DNA from: Nectonema munidae
Taxonomy: Eukaryota; Nematomorpha; Nectonematoida; Nectonematidae
Length of the DNA stretch: 64,000 bases
Assembly: GCA_030549495.1 (NCBI GenBank)
Contig: JAUIRK010000765.1
Coordinates: 20,498 to 84,497 of the forward strand
Direction of reading: 5' to 3'
The translations under genes were made by a program, and so were the position numbers. Positions 1 to 12,735 of this stretch are shown one piece after another. The notes under the pieces are model-generated. The model worked only from the letters and a program-made list of their open reading frames with translations, did not search any database and was not told the DNA's origin. Within the stretch, counting starts at the first letter, position 1. Each line of letters starts with the position of its first letter.

Positions 1-14
1 AAAAATAATCTTAC

Positions 15-213
15 ATAGGTGGAAAGATTGCAAGAATAGTACTTGGCCATCTGCCATTCTTTTATCATTCAAATTCAAATCATCTTTGAAATACAAGGCA
101 TTAAAGATATGTAATGGATACTCGGATAATTTTGAATTATCTAATAAGGTTAAAAACGAGAAACTTTCATAAATCATTTTAAATTTTGTTTTAAATCGAC
201 ATATAATAACCTT
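15..213 (-). CDS. candidate coding exon of an unidentified gene
   Basis: Read on the minus strand, this 199-bp stretch is open for 66 codons plus one base. It lies between a good acceptor (TTTTATCAG then AAGGTT) and a strong donor (CCTAT then GTAAGATT at 14-9). The peptide is of ordinary complexity and unlike the AT-rich noise around it; its end reads LNLNDKRMADGQVLFLQSFH. A methionine at 177 could be the start if the acceptor is not used. I do not recognise the family. Transcription would run out of the window to the left, diverging from ZC3H18, whose start codon is about 590 bp away, so the two could share a promoter region. Seen: open frame and splice signals. Inferred: that it is a real exon. 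Confidence 0.4.
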
Positions 214-803
214 CTGATAAAAGATTTTTATTTTTAAATAATGTCAAATATTTATTTGCTTATTTATGTATATTATAATCATTCCCAATTTACATATATT
301 TAGTTACATAAATTTACTAATCTTTTGGTATTTAGAGTTCTTACAAATGTTATGAAATCTTTAATTTATTTATGTTATATCCTCACATTCATTTTTCTGT
401 ATATTTTTTGCATATCTTCTTATGATAATATCACATTTCTAAATAAATTTCTTCCCTTCTTCTATGAAACTAGAATCTTTACATGTATGTTTACAATAAC
501 ATTAATAGAGATAGATCGTAAAACTTTATAACAAATTTGCATAATTTAATTAGATTAAAAAAAAGATGTTGATTGAACTAAACATTTATCATAAATAACT
601 CGATTTGTAAAATTGTTGCTCATGGATTATATAAAGAGAGATCGTATATATTAAATTAGGATAAAAATATGTATTAAAAATTATAGGAAAAAAACTTAAT
701 TTTTTATATATTTTTAAAAATAATTTTTTATTTCATTCACTAAGACAACAAACTCTTAATGTCGCACAAAAGCAAGTAAAGAAGTTATTTCATTTATTTT
801 TAA
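214..803. other. spacer upstream of ZC3H18
   Basis: AT-rich, with no convincing exon or repeat. A short + strand open frame at 325-531 is rich in I, F, L and Y, as expected by chance in such DNA. The stretch probably holds the ZC3H18 promoter and 5' UTR, and possibly that of the divergent left-edge exon, but I see no clear core promoter motif. Confidence 0.4.
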
Positions 804-3800
804 ATGTCTTTTAATGAAGAAACACCTAATCTTGATCAGGTAAATTCAAAAAGGAGAATGTTTTTTACTGAAAATTAACTTAGTTATATCTGAAATTTTA
901 TGCTTCACTTATTTTTATATTTAAATTAATTAATTTTTTATTCTATTTTAGTTAGAAGATTATAATGATATCTTGAAAATTAAAGCCTTCAAAGAACCAC
1001 AATGTATTAGAGAGGTCTTAGTGTTAAATTTAATTAATTTATGATTTTATTTTTATTAAATCTTTAGGAATCTAGTGAAGAAGGTGAAATCATATCTGAA
1101 GAAGAGGGAGAAATTAACTCTGAAAATGAGCCTAATATAAAGGAGATAGGAATAAAGGAAAAGACTGAATCAGTTTGTGTTAATGTAATCATAAATTTTA
1201 ATTTCTTATCAAATTTATTTTAATATTTAAGAAGTCAGACCTTGAAGAGGGTGAGATATCAGAAGATGAAGTAAATATTATCCAACCCAAAAAAATAATA
1301 CAAAAGGAAAAAGATTTAAATTTTAATTTTTTCAACAAAGTTTCTTGCAAGTTTTATATAAAAGGAACATGTAGTTTTGGCTCTAATTGTAGATTTATCC
1401 ATTCTGATAAAGATTTTGGTAAGTTTTTATTTATATTGATACACATGAATGTCTTATTCAAATCCTTTAAGTTAAAAGAGAGACACAATTTCAGGAAAAG
1501 TTTAATATGCGACCTGTAATGCCTATTAATTATGCTGAGCTACATTATCAACAAGTAAGCATAACTTTTTACAATTCCTTATACTAAAATGTTTTTTAAG
1601 CCATTTCAAAATGAGAGAATTTTGGACAAGCCTTTCCAGGAAAAGAAAATAGAATCAGCGTGGGAACGAGGTCTACGACAAGCAAAGGAATTGATGCGTA
1701 AAACGCAGTCTCGTAAAAATAGAGGTTACTTTTCAAATAAATTTATTAAACTTTTATACCGTACAAGTATTTTTTATAAGCAGAAGATAATTTCGATTCA
1801 AATTACAAGATTGCTTACGAATCTGATGAGTTTCATTCCCGTCCTCAAGATGAAATGTATATAAAAAATTTTACACTATATTTTGATTTTTTCCTGATTT
1901 ATTTTAGTTTCCATAGGAATTTTTATAATCGCGATTATGATTTTCCTTTTCATAATAAACGCCAGCAGTTCGATGATTTTTTGGGGTATGATTATGATCA
2001 TCCCCGGAATTTTGATAGACGTAATGATATAGAAGAATCGTGGTTACGCCGAATAAAAATGTCTAGGTAAATATTAAAATTCTTATTTTGGAAAAATGTT
2101 TAAATCAAAAAATATTTATTCTTTTTAAATATATCGTTGGCTCCCCTTACTTTTAATTTCGTATATGCATAATTTGATAAAAATTAATTATTAAGGACTT
2201 CTATTGGAAAAGTAAGGGGAGCCAACGATATATTTAAAAAGAATAATATTTTTTGACTTGAACATTTTTCGATTCTTTGACAAATATATTATTTAAAATC
2301 GTGCAAATTGCAAAATATAGGTAATAACTTTTGTAACATCATATGAGGTAGCAAAATATGCAGAAAGTTTAAAGAATATTTTTCGATTCTTTAATTACAA
2401 AATTTTATTTTGATTATTTGACAAATATATTATTTAATATCGTGAAAAAATTGCAAAAATATATGTAATTACTTATTTTACGTTGTCTCCCCGAATGAGG
2501 TATATCAAATCCTACATTTAGCAAAATATGAACTGACAGGTTGGAGATGAACCATCACAGTATACAGGTTGGAGATGAACCATCGTAGTATACAGGTATA
2601 TAGGTAATAACTTATGTAACATCGTCTCCCCGAATGAGGTATCTTAAATCTAGCAAAATATGAACAGAAAGTTGAACATTGTCTCCCTAGTCATTTGTAC
2701 ATGGAATAGAAACCATTGTAGTATACAGGTTGGAGATGAATCATCGTAGTATACAGGTTGGAGATGAATCATCGTAGTATACAGGTTGGAGATGAATCAT
2801 CGCAGTATACAGTTTGGAGATAACACTCAAGTTGTCTGCCCGTGTTCAACCGTACAGGTTATGAGAATATATCATTACATAATAGGGAAGAATTTCCTAA
2901 ACTCTTCATACTGAAAAAATATTTCTTCAAATATATTATTAATATTTTAAAGAATCTCACAGTATACAAATGATGTGCCTGTCTGTGTGTGTATGTGAGT
3001 TTAAGCAGATCTGGCAAATATAAAAAAAATTAGCCAAATATTTATGGTAAAATAATCTTAATATTGTTATTCAGAATGATAAGAGAAATCTAAAAATGTA
3101 TAATACTTGTATATTTGTTGAATATATGTGAAGTCATAATTTTGAGACCGTTTGAAAGGCCTGAAAAATCGGAAATTTTTAAAACCTATTCTTATAGGGT
3201 TGGGTACGCTGATTCCAAATATGTAATTTATTTGAAATGTATCGAATGACATATTTTTTGCGGACAAATTTGGAAATTTTATCAAACTCAAAAAATCTTT
3301 CTATGGAATAGAAACCATCGTAGTAAAGATTGTAGATAAAAATTAAATTGTATATCCGCGTTCAACCGTACAGGTTATGAGAATATTCAATACATAATGA
3401 ATTTCCCAAAACTTCATACAGAAAAATAATTCTTCAATATTTGTGTTTGCGCTTGTGAGAACCGAAAATTAAAATTATTTTTTAAAAATCTACAAATAAA
3501 TATAGGTTTATGTAGGATAGTGGTTTATAATGAAAAAAAGAATATAAATTTATGAGGTAAATTATTGATAAAAATATGGTTTCTCATTTATTTTCAGTGA
3601 ACTTTCAAAGCGCAATCTAAAACCTATTTTTTCGACGAATCAAATTGTAAATCAAACCCGCACTTAAATTTCGGAGAACCAATTCAAAAGTTATAAGTAA
3701 AAAACGAAGGTTAATTTATAAAAAACCGAAAACATGATTTTCTAAAAATCTAAAAATAAATTTAGGTTGTGATTTTAGAGTGATTTTATAATTGTGTTGG

Positions 3801-6800
3801 AAATTGCTACAGATTAAAGGTGAAAATTTCTCAAAATGTAACAAGCGTCAAAGTTCAAAATTAGCAAATATAAAAAATTTGCACCTTTCATCTGCTAATT
3901 ATGAAGAAAACCGAAAAATACAAAATTATTAAAAAAAACCTATTTTATTAGTAATTACAATGGTAATGAAGCCCGTGGAATACAAAAAGAATAAAATGGT
4001 TATTTCTCAAATATTTATGAAAGCCCATAAAAAATGCTTTGATTTGGTATATCGCATGATACATTTTGTTGAGAAATGCGAAAGTTATAAGCGCTTTAAT
4101 ATTTGACTAAAATTTAAGCTAGGAACACTACAAATAAACTAAGCGTACACTAGCCCGATAAAATAAACCACACATGTGTGCTAAAGATCTGGTGAAGCGT
4201 ATGCGAGATAAGAATTCACTGCGCTCACAAACGCGTAATGCAACATGTGTTAATCTTTCTTCGCATAGTTATGCGCTAAAATCAATCAATAATGTGATTT
4301 ATTCTTCGCACACTGTCGGTATAAATATAACGAATGCCCTTCGTTAAAAATTAGAAAGGTTGTATCTAAACTAAATAAAAGTAGACTACGATTATCAAAC
4401 AAAACTCGTACATTTAATCGACATTTTTCACTTGAAAAATAATTTAAAATTTATTAGAAAAATATTATACTGACCCATAAAAAGTAAAAAATATATATTA
4501 ATTTTCGACAGTTTTCTTTAACTATGACATTTTAAAATGTTAAAAACCATATTCTACCTTTGTGAATATAAAATTTTGAAGAAATAATATGTAAACTCAT
4601 CACGTTAATTATTGGTATTTTTTGAAACTAGATAAAAGTTGACTGACCTCCCATAAAAGCGGATTTTGGAAAAATAAAAATATATTTATTTGTAAAGCCT
4701 AGCCTATTTTACCCACAAAGAGTATAGCTTCAAATCTTGTACATTCGATCAACATTTTTCACTTCAAAAATAATTTTAAATTTATTAGAAAAACATTATA
4801 CTGACCTATACTACTGACCCATAAAAAGTGAAAAATATATATTAATTTTTGACAGTTTTCTTTAACTATGAAATTTTAAAATGTAAAAAATCATATTTTA
4901 CCTTTGTGAATATAAAATATTGAAAAAATAGTATATAAACTTATTGGTATTTTTTGAAACTAGATAAAAGTTGACTGACCTCACATAAAAGCATATTTTG
5001 CAAAAATAAAAATATATTTATTTGTATAACCACAAAGAGTATACCTTTCCAATGATACCATTTTCATTCAAAAAATTTCTTTAAATCTTCACATTATGCT
5101 CCACTCAAAAGGTGATCCCATTTTTTTTTCCAAAAATTTAGACCAAATTTTACGGAGTAAAATCCATTTATTAAAATTTTTTTTAAACTTTTGCAAAATT
5201 AATTATTCTAGAGCAAACGATAAGCTTAATTCTTTCTGCAAATCAAACAAGTAAAAATTTCCAAAAAATCGTATTATTATTATTATATATTACATAAACA
5301 TTTCAGCCAATCATATAGTTTTTATGAAATAAAACTGCAATTTCAAAGTTAAGTGTTTTTAACTTTTAGCTAGAATTTTTGAAATGTGGCTTTCAATATG
5401 TATGAAATATTTTTTGAAAATTTTTATTTTAAGTATGTTTTTTTAGTTTCATTGTACGATTTATACATCTAAATACATAAAATCTAACAAGTTGTCTCCC
5501 CGGTGGTCTTGCCAGAACTCTGATAGAATTAATTTTTTTTTATAAAACGTAATAAAAGGCGACTTGATTAAGCAAATGTTTTCACAACAAAAGTTTACTT
5601 TTAAGCAGTAAAAAATGTGTATTAATTTTAAGTTCTCTAAGTGCAAACATGTCTATTAAGTCCAATCAAAAAGCTAAAACTACAACTTTTAAACTCTTTT
5701 TTTTTATTTCATAAGAAATCGCTCACTTTCAAGATCATTGTCCATCTCAAGATCGTCTTCTTATTCCTCATCTTCGTCGTAAAAATTCTTTTACATTTCC
5801 ATAATTACCTCCCTAATTCATTCTTTTTTTAGAACAGGAACTTCACATACATCAGAATCGGGTTCTCGCTCTCGTTCAATTCGTTCTTCTCCTAGTGTTA
5901 AACGCAATGCTAGAGGGACCATTAGAACTTCCAAATGTTTAAACAATTCCTTTAAAAACAGGTCATTTTCATTTCAATTAAATTATTCGTATTTTTACAA
6001 CTAGTTAACTTGCAATTAAGGGTTTGGTCATTCTAAAATTGTTATAAATTTATCGTTTTATTTTTTGGGACGGTGATACGCGTTAAGGAACCCAGAAGGC
6101 GTGTAACACCTGGGAAGCAGAAATACAATCTTTTCGTTTATCCTTGCTGTTACTCAGTCAGACCGGGCAGAGAAATGAATCGGTAGTATTAAATAAGTTT
6201 GACATTTCTACATCGACAGGTATTTATGTGGTGCTGAATTTTTTTGGAACCAGTAACATGATAGCTCTTAGCTAGTTAAATGCATTTAAATAAAATAAAG
6301 CGCACATTACATCTTCACAATTACTAAAGCTAAAAAAATTAGTAGCAAAAGATTATGCAAATACAATTTGACTTTTCTAGAATTAGTGGGTATCCCAAGC
6401 TGTATTCATGTGAACCTACCAAAGTTAGATTCGAGTGCTTTCTGCCTTAATGTCGTCGATTGGACGAACGGATCTAGTAGATAGAGACATTTTTTTAAAT
6501 TGCGGGCAATCTGTTTGATTGAACGCGGTTAATGAATCAAAAACAATGGAAATAGTCAACCATTTCTTTTTATCGAATAAGTAAACTCTTAAGATTTAAA
6601 CTTGTTTAATTTGTTTGCATCATTTTGAAAATAAAATAACTCTGTTATAACGAGCTTAAAATGCATACACTTTATTAATTGGTATTTTAATATTATCACG
6701 CGCAATAAGATTGACAGTTAGTTAGCACTTCATTATCGAAAGGTTGTCGACGCCTGGGTTAGAGAACTATAATGTTATATGGTTGTTGGCCTCCTGATTA

Positions 6801-9800
6801 TGCTATCTCATTATTAGCGTATTGTGACAGTCAAATAAACGTTAATTCTTATTTGAGACTGAGTGTGCATCTCCTTTGCAAGGAAGTGGATTACAGGGAA
6901 AGTCTAGAATTTTTGTTATTCTTTCACAGCAGCAGCGATAAAAAGTGTAAATTCAGCCAACCCACCTAAAAGTCGCCGTTAGATCCCGCTGGCTTAAAAT
7001 GTAAGCTTCTTCATATGTGGCTTATAGTTTTTAGATCCTAGTTTTTCCCCACTGTGTTATTAATATATTTACACTTGGCAAGGGTTGGACCATAAATTAA
7101 TGCGTTCTAATGTGTGTATGTGGGGACACTTGAAGAGATGATGTGTGGTGTGTATGTGCTAGTTGCAGACTGGACAACATGGATTTGTGCGTGTTTTGGG
7201 ATCGATTTTGTGGAGATATTCGTGAAGTAGCGTTTATTTGTTGGTCCTAAGTTGTGCAAATGTGTAATTGTAAAAATTATACGATAAATTGGGATTGTCA
7301 TTATAAATATGAAAAACAAAGATGAGTTTATAGCCTTATTTTTAAGTGTAGAGAGATCATTAGTAACAGCTTGTGTGTGGGTTAACTATTATTTATCTGT
7401 TCTTCCATATTTTGGCAAGTATGATGGTAAACATAATAGCCTTGAATGTAAAGTAGTTTGTTGTGGAAAGCACATTGGGAAGAAAGTAACAAATATTTTG
7501 TGTAAGAATTGTAATAACAGTGAATAAAATGTCATCTTTGATGTAAAATGGTAATTAAATTATTTTTTGTTTAAAAAAAGTTTTTAAAAAGAAACCTTTT
7601 TTTATCTTATTTTTATATAAAAAAACATTTGTACTAAAATAACAACGGTCAAAAATGCCCCCCCCCCCAGTCAAGTTAGGTAGTGAAAAAATGCGGTTTT
7701 TTTAGTGCTAAACTATACCGTTTTTGAACTCGTAAAGATCAAGCTAATAATTCTTTATCATGTCCTATAATTTTATCATAATTTACGCTATATTTTTTCT
7801 ATTTTTCTAGAAGAAATAAGTTCTCAGATGCCCCAAAATCGCCACAAAGTCCTCATAAACGAGAATTCAGGGATAAGGAAAGGAATAAATTTAATTCAAA
7901 AGAAAATGTCTTAAGTACAACAAATCTTCCAGATTCTCTTTTATCTTCTCTAAATCATCAAAAAATGTATGAGTATATTTTTGCTACTTTTTAGTACTCC
8001 TCACTGAGTTATTTTTTAAGAAAAACTATTTCTCCTAGCCATTTACAAGATGTATCAAGATCTAATAGTCCAGCCGATAAATTATATAAACGTACGTGCA
8101 TAAAACCTTCTAAAAGGTTAAGTTCTGGCTTATCTAGGTATTTTAAAATTCAGACATTGAAATACTTTGTATAAAATTATAATTATTTTATTCTCAAGTG
8201 TTTCATCTGTCTCTTCTATTGAAAGTGCCATCAAAAAAACACGCTCTCAATCTTCATCCACAAAATCTATCCGTGTTCACGTTTCTCCTGTTTATAAACG
8301 CGCTAGTAAAAATGTACTTTTATAGCTAGTTAATATTTCATTTTTCTATTTTAAGAAAAATGTGCTTTTCCACGATCACCGACTCCTCCTCATCAACGCA
8401 AACTTGTCACGCAGAATAATCAAAAATTATCGTTATCGAACGAAACTTCGAGCAAAACGCATAAGCCTATAAAAATGACACTGCCGAAAAATAAAAATGT
8501 AATATTTCTTCTCAAGATGTTTCTTTTTTTCCGTTAAGTAGTTTAACGTTGCGTTTATGCAATTCACGGAAAAAGCTTTTGTCTATTTTGTAGATGAACA
8601 AAATTTAAATTATGAGTTAAAAAATATTTTGACCAATTATTATATAGAGAATGACTCTGAATAAAGGCATATACTTTAAATACAATCTATTGAATTTTAA
8701 TTTGCTCATCTATTGAATTTTATAAATAATTCCCCAAAACAATATATTTCAGTCTTTTTTAATAAATACAAATTCTACTGAAAAATTTATTCATTGAATA
8801 AGGAAAATTCCTCAAAAAAAAATAAATATACACATGGCATGATAAAACTTGAGGTACTTAGCCTCAAGGATGCCTTGCAATTTGTGAAAGAATTCACTTT
8901 TTTACCCCGATACATGTAAAACAAATTGTCTACTAATTCGATATATATATATCTGGCCAACTAACTTATAATATACAATGAGGTGTTATGCATCCTATTG
9001 TCCTGAGGTTAATTTTTTAGTCACCTTATGAAATGTGTGTTTACAACACTCCTCAGAACTCTGAATATATTATAAGAACGTAATTATAATTTTACGTTTT
9101 GGACCAGTTCTTTGTCTTCCAAAAGTATAAACCTTTTGAAAAATATCTAAAATTTCACGTTTATCTAATCAGGGAATTTATACAAAGCAAACTTTGTTCT
9201 TTACCTCTCTCATAACACAGCGAGTTTCCACCCTTAGACTACAGTTACGTCTTTTCTCAAATTGAGAGTATTTTAGATTGAACTAGTGAAACCATTTTCA
9301 AGCCAATATGCAAGATTGAAATCTCATTTATTTTAACAGTTGTACTAAAGGTTTAGTTTATCTAAGTTTTACAAGATTCTTCAGACGTCATAGCCGTTTT
9401 ATTCATTGCCTAACCAATTCTGAATTGTTAGACGATGAGTCTTCTAATGAAAAGGATTATGGCATAAAACATTTGTCATCAAATCATCTCTTTGCACAGA
9501 TCGAAATGGTATTAAAATACCGAATTTAATAATTTTTCTTCAAATAATACATTCCTAAGAAGCCCACTAAGATTGCTTATAAACAGTGGATAAAATGTGT
9601 TGCAACGGGTATTATCAATTAGATAGTAATCAAGGGAACAAGTAATTTTTTAAATATTAGGATGGACTTTTATTCGAGGTATCCCTTTTTTAAATTTGTT
9701 AAAAATATGAACGAAAGTTTGTCAAATGTGTAGTGATATATAGCCGATTTCACGACATTCAAATTATAGTGCGATTGTGGGCAGCAGCATTTACATGACC

Positions 9801-12735
9801 AAAACAGCCATTATCATTATTATGGAAAAGTGGTAATCCGTCGAATTTTGGGTTATTCATAGAATTTTTGCTGAAACTTGATTATTATTATTATCCCTCA
9901 AAACCTTGTAAATAATTCGTTAAAAGAAAGGGCCCTTTAAGAAAATGTTAGTTTTTATAACGATGACCACATTTATGTGGACATTAAAAAAAGTCATACA
10001 AAAAGTTTTTTACTTTATATGTCAACTAAAAGTTCTAATATGCTATAAATATTCATGCATCGTAACCAATGCTAAAATGACTAATTCCTATCTCTTAATT
10101 TTATTAGATGCTGACCCTGACTTCTATCCCTTTAAATTTTCAACTCCCCAAACCCTACTTATAAGTTCTTAAACTGTTAAGAAATAAATGGCGTTGTTCT
10201 TAATTTGTTTTCAATTTTAAGAAGAATTCCGTTTTTATCATTAGAAAGACCCACACGTACAATAAAACACTTCAAGGAAATTTCAACAAATATTATTTTA
10301 TTTGTCTTAAATTTTTACCTAAAAATCCAAATATTTATTTTGAGTATTCAATCTTTTAATAGACAAAGTAAAAAATTTTAGGCTTTCAGGAATTAGAAAA
10401 AGTTTAACATAAAGAAATATATACTCAACTAGTCTGTTCTGAAAATAATATTCTGCAGATTTTCACTAAGATACTTCTAAATCATTACGTCTATAAAAAA
10501 GACCGTTATCATGACCATAACCCAAACAATCATCGAATTGCTGCAGTTTAAAAGCACTGTCTTTTCGAAACATTTATTGAGTAACTTGATATCTAACTAT
10601 TTATTAGTAATTATTGAAATCCAAAAACCAATAAAATTTCTGATATATGAAACTTACGATAGTTTGTAGGAAAACATGCGCATTGCCGATATAAATAAGA
10701 TTGAAAAGTAGAGCATAACTTATTAAACGATCAAACCTAGCCACATTTTAATAGTAGAAAGAATGGACTTATGACATTTTTGACCTTATGGTTATATGTA
10801 TGTAGGTAGACACATAGGCTTTTCTAAATTTGGACCAAGTTGGAGTTTTTTATTGAAATTTTATTACAACGCGCTAATCGGTGTTGCTTAGTCGGGGTCG
10901 CAAATTTTGAAGGGATAGAAAGCGGCTTCTAATAAAATTTAGTAGTCCAAGGCAGATTTTTTAAGTACTATTTTTATTAAAAAACAATAGTTTACTATCT
11001 GTAAGCAGTAAGAGTTCCCGGCCATTGGTCGAAGTCGTAAGTACGTTAATTTTATTGAGTACTTTTCGAGTTTATCCTTGAAGATATTTTAAGAATTTAA
11101 TAATATTAAAAGAGATTGATAAAAAATTTACTGACATACCACCTGCCTATTCTTTGAAATTATCTTATACCTATATTTCATAGACCAAACCAATAGCAGT
11201 CAATCAGCATTCTCTATTGTTAGAAGATGAAGGTGATGAATCGCCACCTCCTCCCCCACCACCTCTATATCCTATTGACAATAATAAGAGATCCAAAACC
11301 ATTTCTTCTAATTCCAAACAGAATGTAATTTTCTTTTTTTATATGCTAATAAAAAAAGAATCAATTTAAGTGCTTATTACTTCAATGGCTAAATGCCGCT
11401 TTGATGAGATACCCTTTGTAAGGGTAGGAGTGACCATTTTTTGGTATAAAATGCGTATGAATACTCATTCAATATAATCAGGCTCAAGATGGAGGTAAAG
11501 CTAATTCCAGCTGATAGATTCATTAGAAAGCGTTAAGTTTTATATTTTGGTGGGGATCTCACCGCTTTTCCTTTTTCAACGCGCCTAAATAACAAAGAAT
11601 AGGGTCAATTATTCCTTTGATCCATTACTCCTATTTTCTGTGTTTTAATATTTTCATATTTTATTAAAATTAGTTTAATACAAAAGTACATTCAGAAGTA
11701 AAATGTCTTTATTCAAAAAAAAATTTTTGGAGTTTTTGTTACAGGTTTTTCTTAGTTGGTAGTTGAAAATAAGTTTATGACCATAGTGGTCGAAAATTTA
11801 TCTCCAAATAATTTCTTTTTCAATGACGCAGTGCCACTTCATTTATATAATACAAACGAGACAGAAAATAGGATTTAAAAATCATTTTTTATATTTCTGA
11901 TATCTCCGATTTAATTTATCAATTAATTAGCACAAGTAGAATGAAACTTAATTCATTTCGCAATTTCCAGAGAGATCAACTCTGTCTAATTAAGTTGTTT
12001 CGAATGTTCGACCCAAATAGTTAAATGTAATGTTTCAAGTGTTTGGAAATAAATAAAATACACAGTTATGAAAATACGATCCTGATATATACTCTTTTTA
12101 TACATATATCAAAAATTTGATCCTACTAGTTTTATTGAAACAACAAATAATGAACTCGTCACATGGGCATTAAATTATACTAAGTATGATGTACTCCAAT
12201 TAAACAAACTCCTCTCCCTATTCCCATTAAGTAATATATATTTATCCTATTTAATACAAGGCCTTTTCATATAAGAAATATCTCCTCGCCTTCAACAATA
12301 ATTTGAGCTTGGAGTAGGTTGTATATCTTAATTGTTCATTTTCTCCTCTATGTAGCATTAACCCCTCAATCATGCCAATAAATTTACCTTTGAAGTCATT
12401 TTAGGGAATATTTTTTATATAGCGTACATAAAAAATGAAGACGGATTGAAAATTGTTTAAAAAATTAATACTAAAAATTTTTTATTTGGTATTGATACCG
12501 ATTTTTTGCATATTTGCCACCTATTAATTTAATCATTTAATTTTTACTCTGTATGTTAGATGTATATATGTCGTTTTTACTATTATAGAAGAGTAAGAAG
12601 ACTGTGAAAAAGCCTAATCAGAATAACTCTGCTTCTGCCCTTATAAAATCGAAAGTTTCATGTCGTCGTCAAGAATTAATGATGCAGTTGAGAGCTGTGG
12701 AAGAAGCTATCGCTAAAAAGAGAAAAGGAAATTGA
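804..12735 (+). CDS. ZC3H18: zinc finger CCCH domain-containing protein 18 homologue
   Basis: Fifteen coding exons: 804-839, 952-1014, 1068-1184, 1232-1418, 1472-1554, 1601-1724, 1784-1856, 1908-2066, 5833-5961, 7811-7966, 8021-8137, 8199-8305, 8356-8498, 11184-11324, 12589-12735. All have GT/AG borders and matching phases, giving 1782 nt and 593 residues. The ATG is preceded by an in-frame stop. Order of parts: acidic stretch (EEGEISED); one CCCH finger at about residues 111-129 (CKFYIKGTC, SFGSNC, RFIH; spacing C-x7-C-x5-C-x3-H); the family hallmark ESAWERGLRQAKE in exon 6; aromatic and charged region; Ser/Arg-rich region (GSRSRSIRSSPS); a KPIKMTLPKNK block matching the conserved KEIKLTLLNK; a proline run; and a C-terminal helix QLRAVEEAIAKKRK, close to vertebrate QLKAVEDAIARKR. 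In vertebrates this nuclear protein links the cap-binding complex and ARS2 to the NEXT/exosome machinery for RNA decay. The exon 6/7 borders are the least certain; 1713 and 1781 are alternative sites. The human protein is longer, mainly in its Arg/Ser tracts. Confidence 0.9.
2091..2271. repeat. 64-bp perfect-core inverted repeat (hairpin) in ZC3H18 intron 8
   Basis: Arms at 2091-2154 and 2208-2271 are reverse complements with only a few mismatches or gaps, separated by a 53-bp loop. The inner 40 bp, including the GC-rich ATCGTTGGCTCCCCTTAC, match exactly. It lies just inside intron 8 (donor at 2067). It could be a MITE, a snap-back duplication or a hairpin in the pre-mRNA. The right arm continues into a diverged direct duplication (about 2271-2345 and 2385-2470). 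Confidence 0.8.
2533..2825 (+). repeat. 28-bp minisatellite, two short arrays
   Basis: A 28-bp unit (GTTGGAGATGAATCATCGTA plus GTATACAG) recurs at exact 28-bp steps from about 2726 to 2825 (3.5 copies) and in two copies at 2538-2593. The arrays are separated by sequence with a repeated GTCTCCCC.GAATGAGGTAT motif. All lies within ZC3H18 intron 8. Confidence 0.85.
2826..4404. other. intron 8 filler, no gene seen
   Basis: AT-rich intronic sequence with scattered short repeats of the 2.3-2.8 kb motifs (for example another GAATAGAAACCATCGTAGTA near 3305) and stretches about CGCACATG.G near 4150-4320. No coding exon can be supported. Confidence 0.5.
4405..5043 (+). repeat. imperfect tandem duplication, units of about 310-325 bp
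   Basis: Two head-to-tail copies (about 4405-4728 and 4735-5043) share long blocks such as ACTGACCCATAAAAAGT and CAGTTTTCTTTAACTATGA in the same order, with small indels. The copies lie in ZC3H18 intron 8 and do not code. Confidence 0.75.
5044..5832. other. end of intron 8, nothing further recognised
   Basis: AT-rich; contains GTTGTCTCCCCGGTGG at about 5490, echoing the GTTGTCTCCCCGAATGAGG motif at 2480-2640. It ends in the polypyrimidine tract and AG acceptor at 5831-5832 that precede exon 9. Confidence 0.4.
5962..7810. other. ZC3H18 intron 9, no gene seen
   Basis: 1.85 kb of AT-rich intron. Short open frames at 6772-6969 (+), 7107-7319 (-) and 7309-7527 (+) have no splice context or recognisable motif and look like chance. 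A C9 run lies at about 7661. Confidence 0.5.
8542..8664 (+). CDS. possible alternative last exon of ZC3H18
   Basis: Immediately downstream of exon 13 (phase-0 donor at 8498) is a pyrimidine-rich tract and AG (8540-8541), followed by an open frame of 40 codons and a stop in the matching phase 0. The peptide is of normal complexity (it contains FTEKAFVYFVDEQNLNYEL). An AATAAA at 8660-8665 overlaps the stop. Used instead of exons 14-15, it would replace the Pro-rich and C-terminal helix parts. Seen: frame, acceptor and phase match. Inferred: that it is used. It may instead be a chance frame or a relic of another sequence. Confidence 0.35.
   Translation, partial: FNVAFMQFTEKAFVYFVDEQNLNYELKNILTNYYIENDSE
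8665..11183. other. ZC3H18 intron 13, no gene seen
   Basis: 2.5 kb of AT-rich DNA with no exon I can support. At 10102-10165 a short reading (DPDFYPFKFS) faintly resembles the duplicated segment at 29.5-29.8 kb. Confidence 0.45.
11325..12588. other. ZC3H18 intron 14, no gene seen
   Basis: 1.26 kb of AT-rich intron between the proline-rich exon 14 and the last exon. No repeat or coding sequence recognised. Confidence 0.5.
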
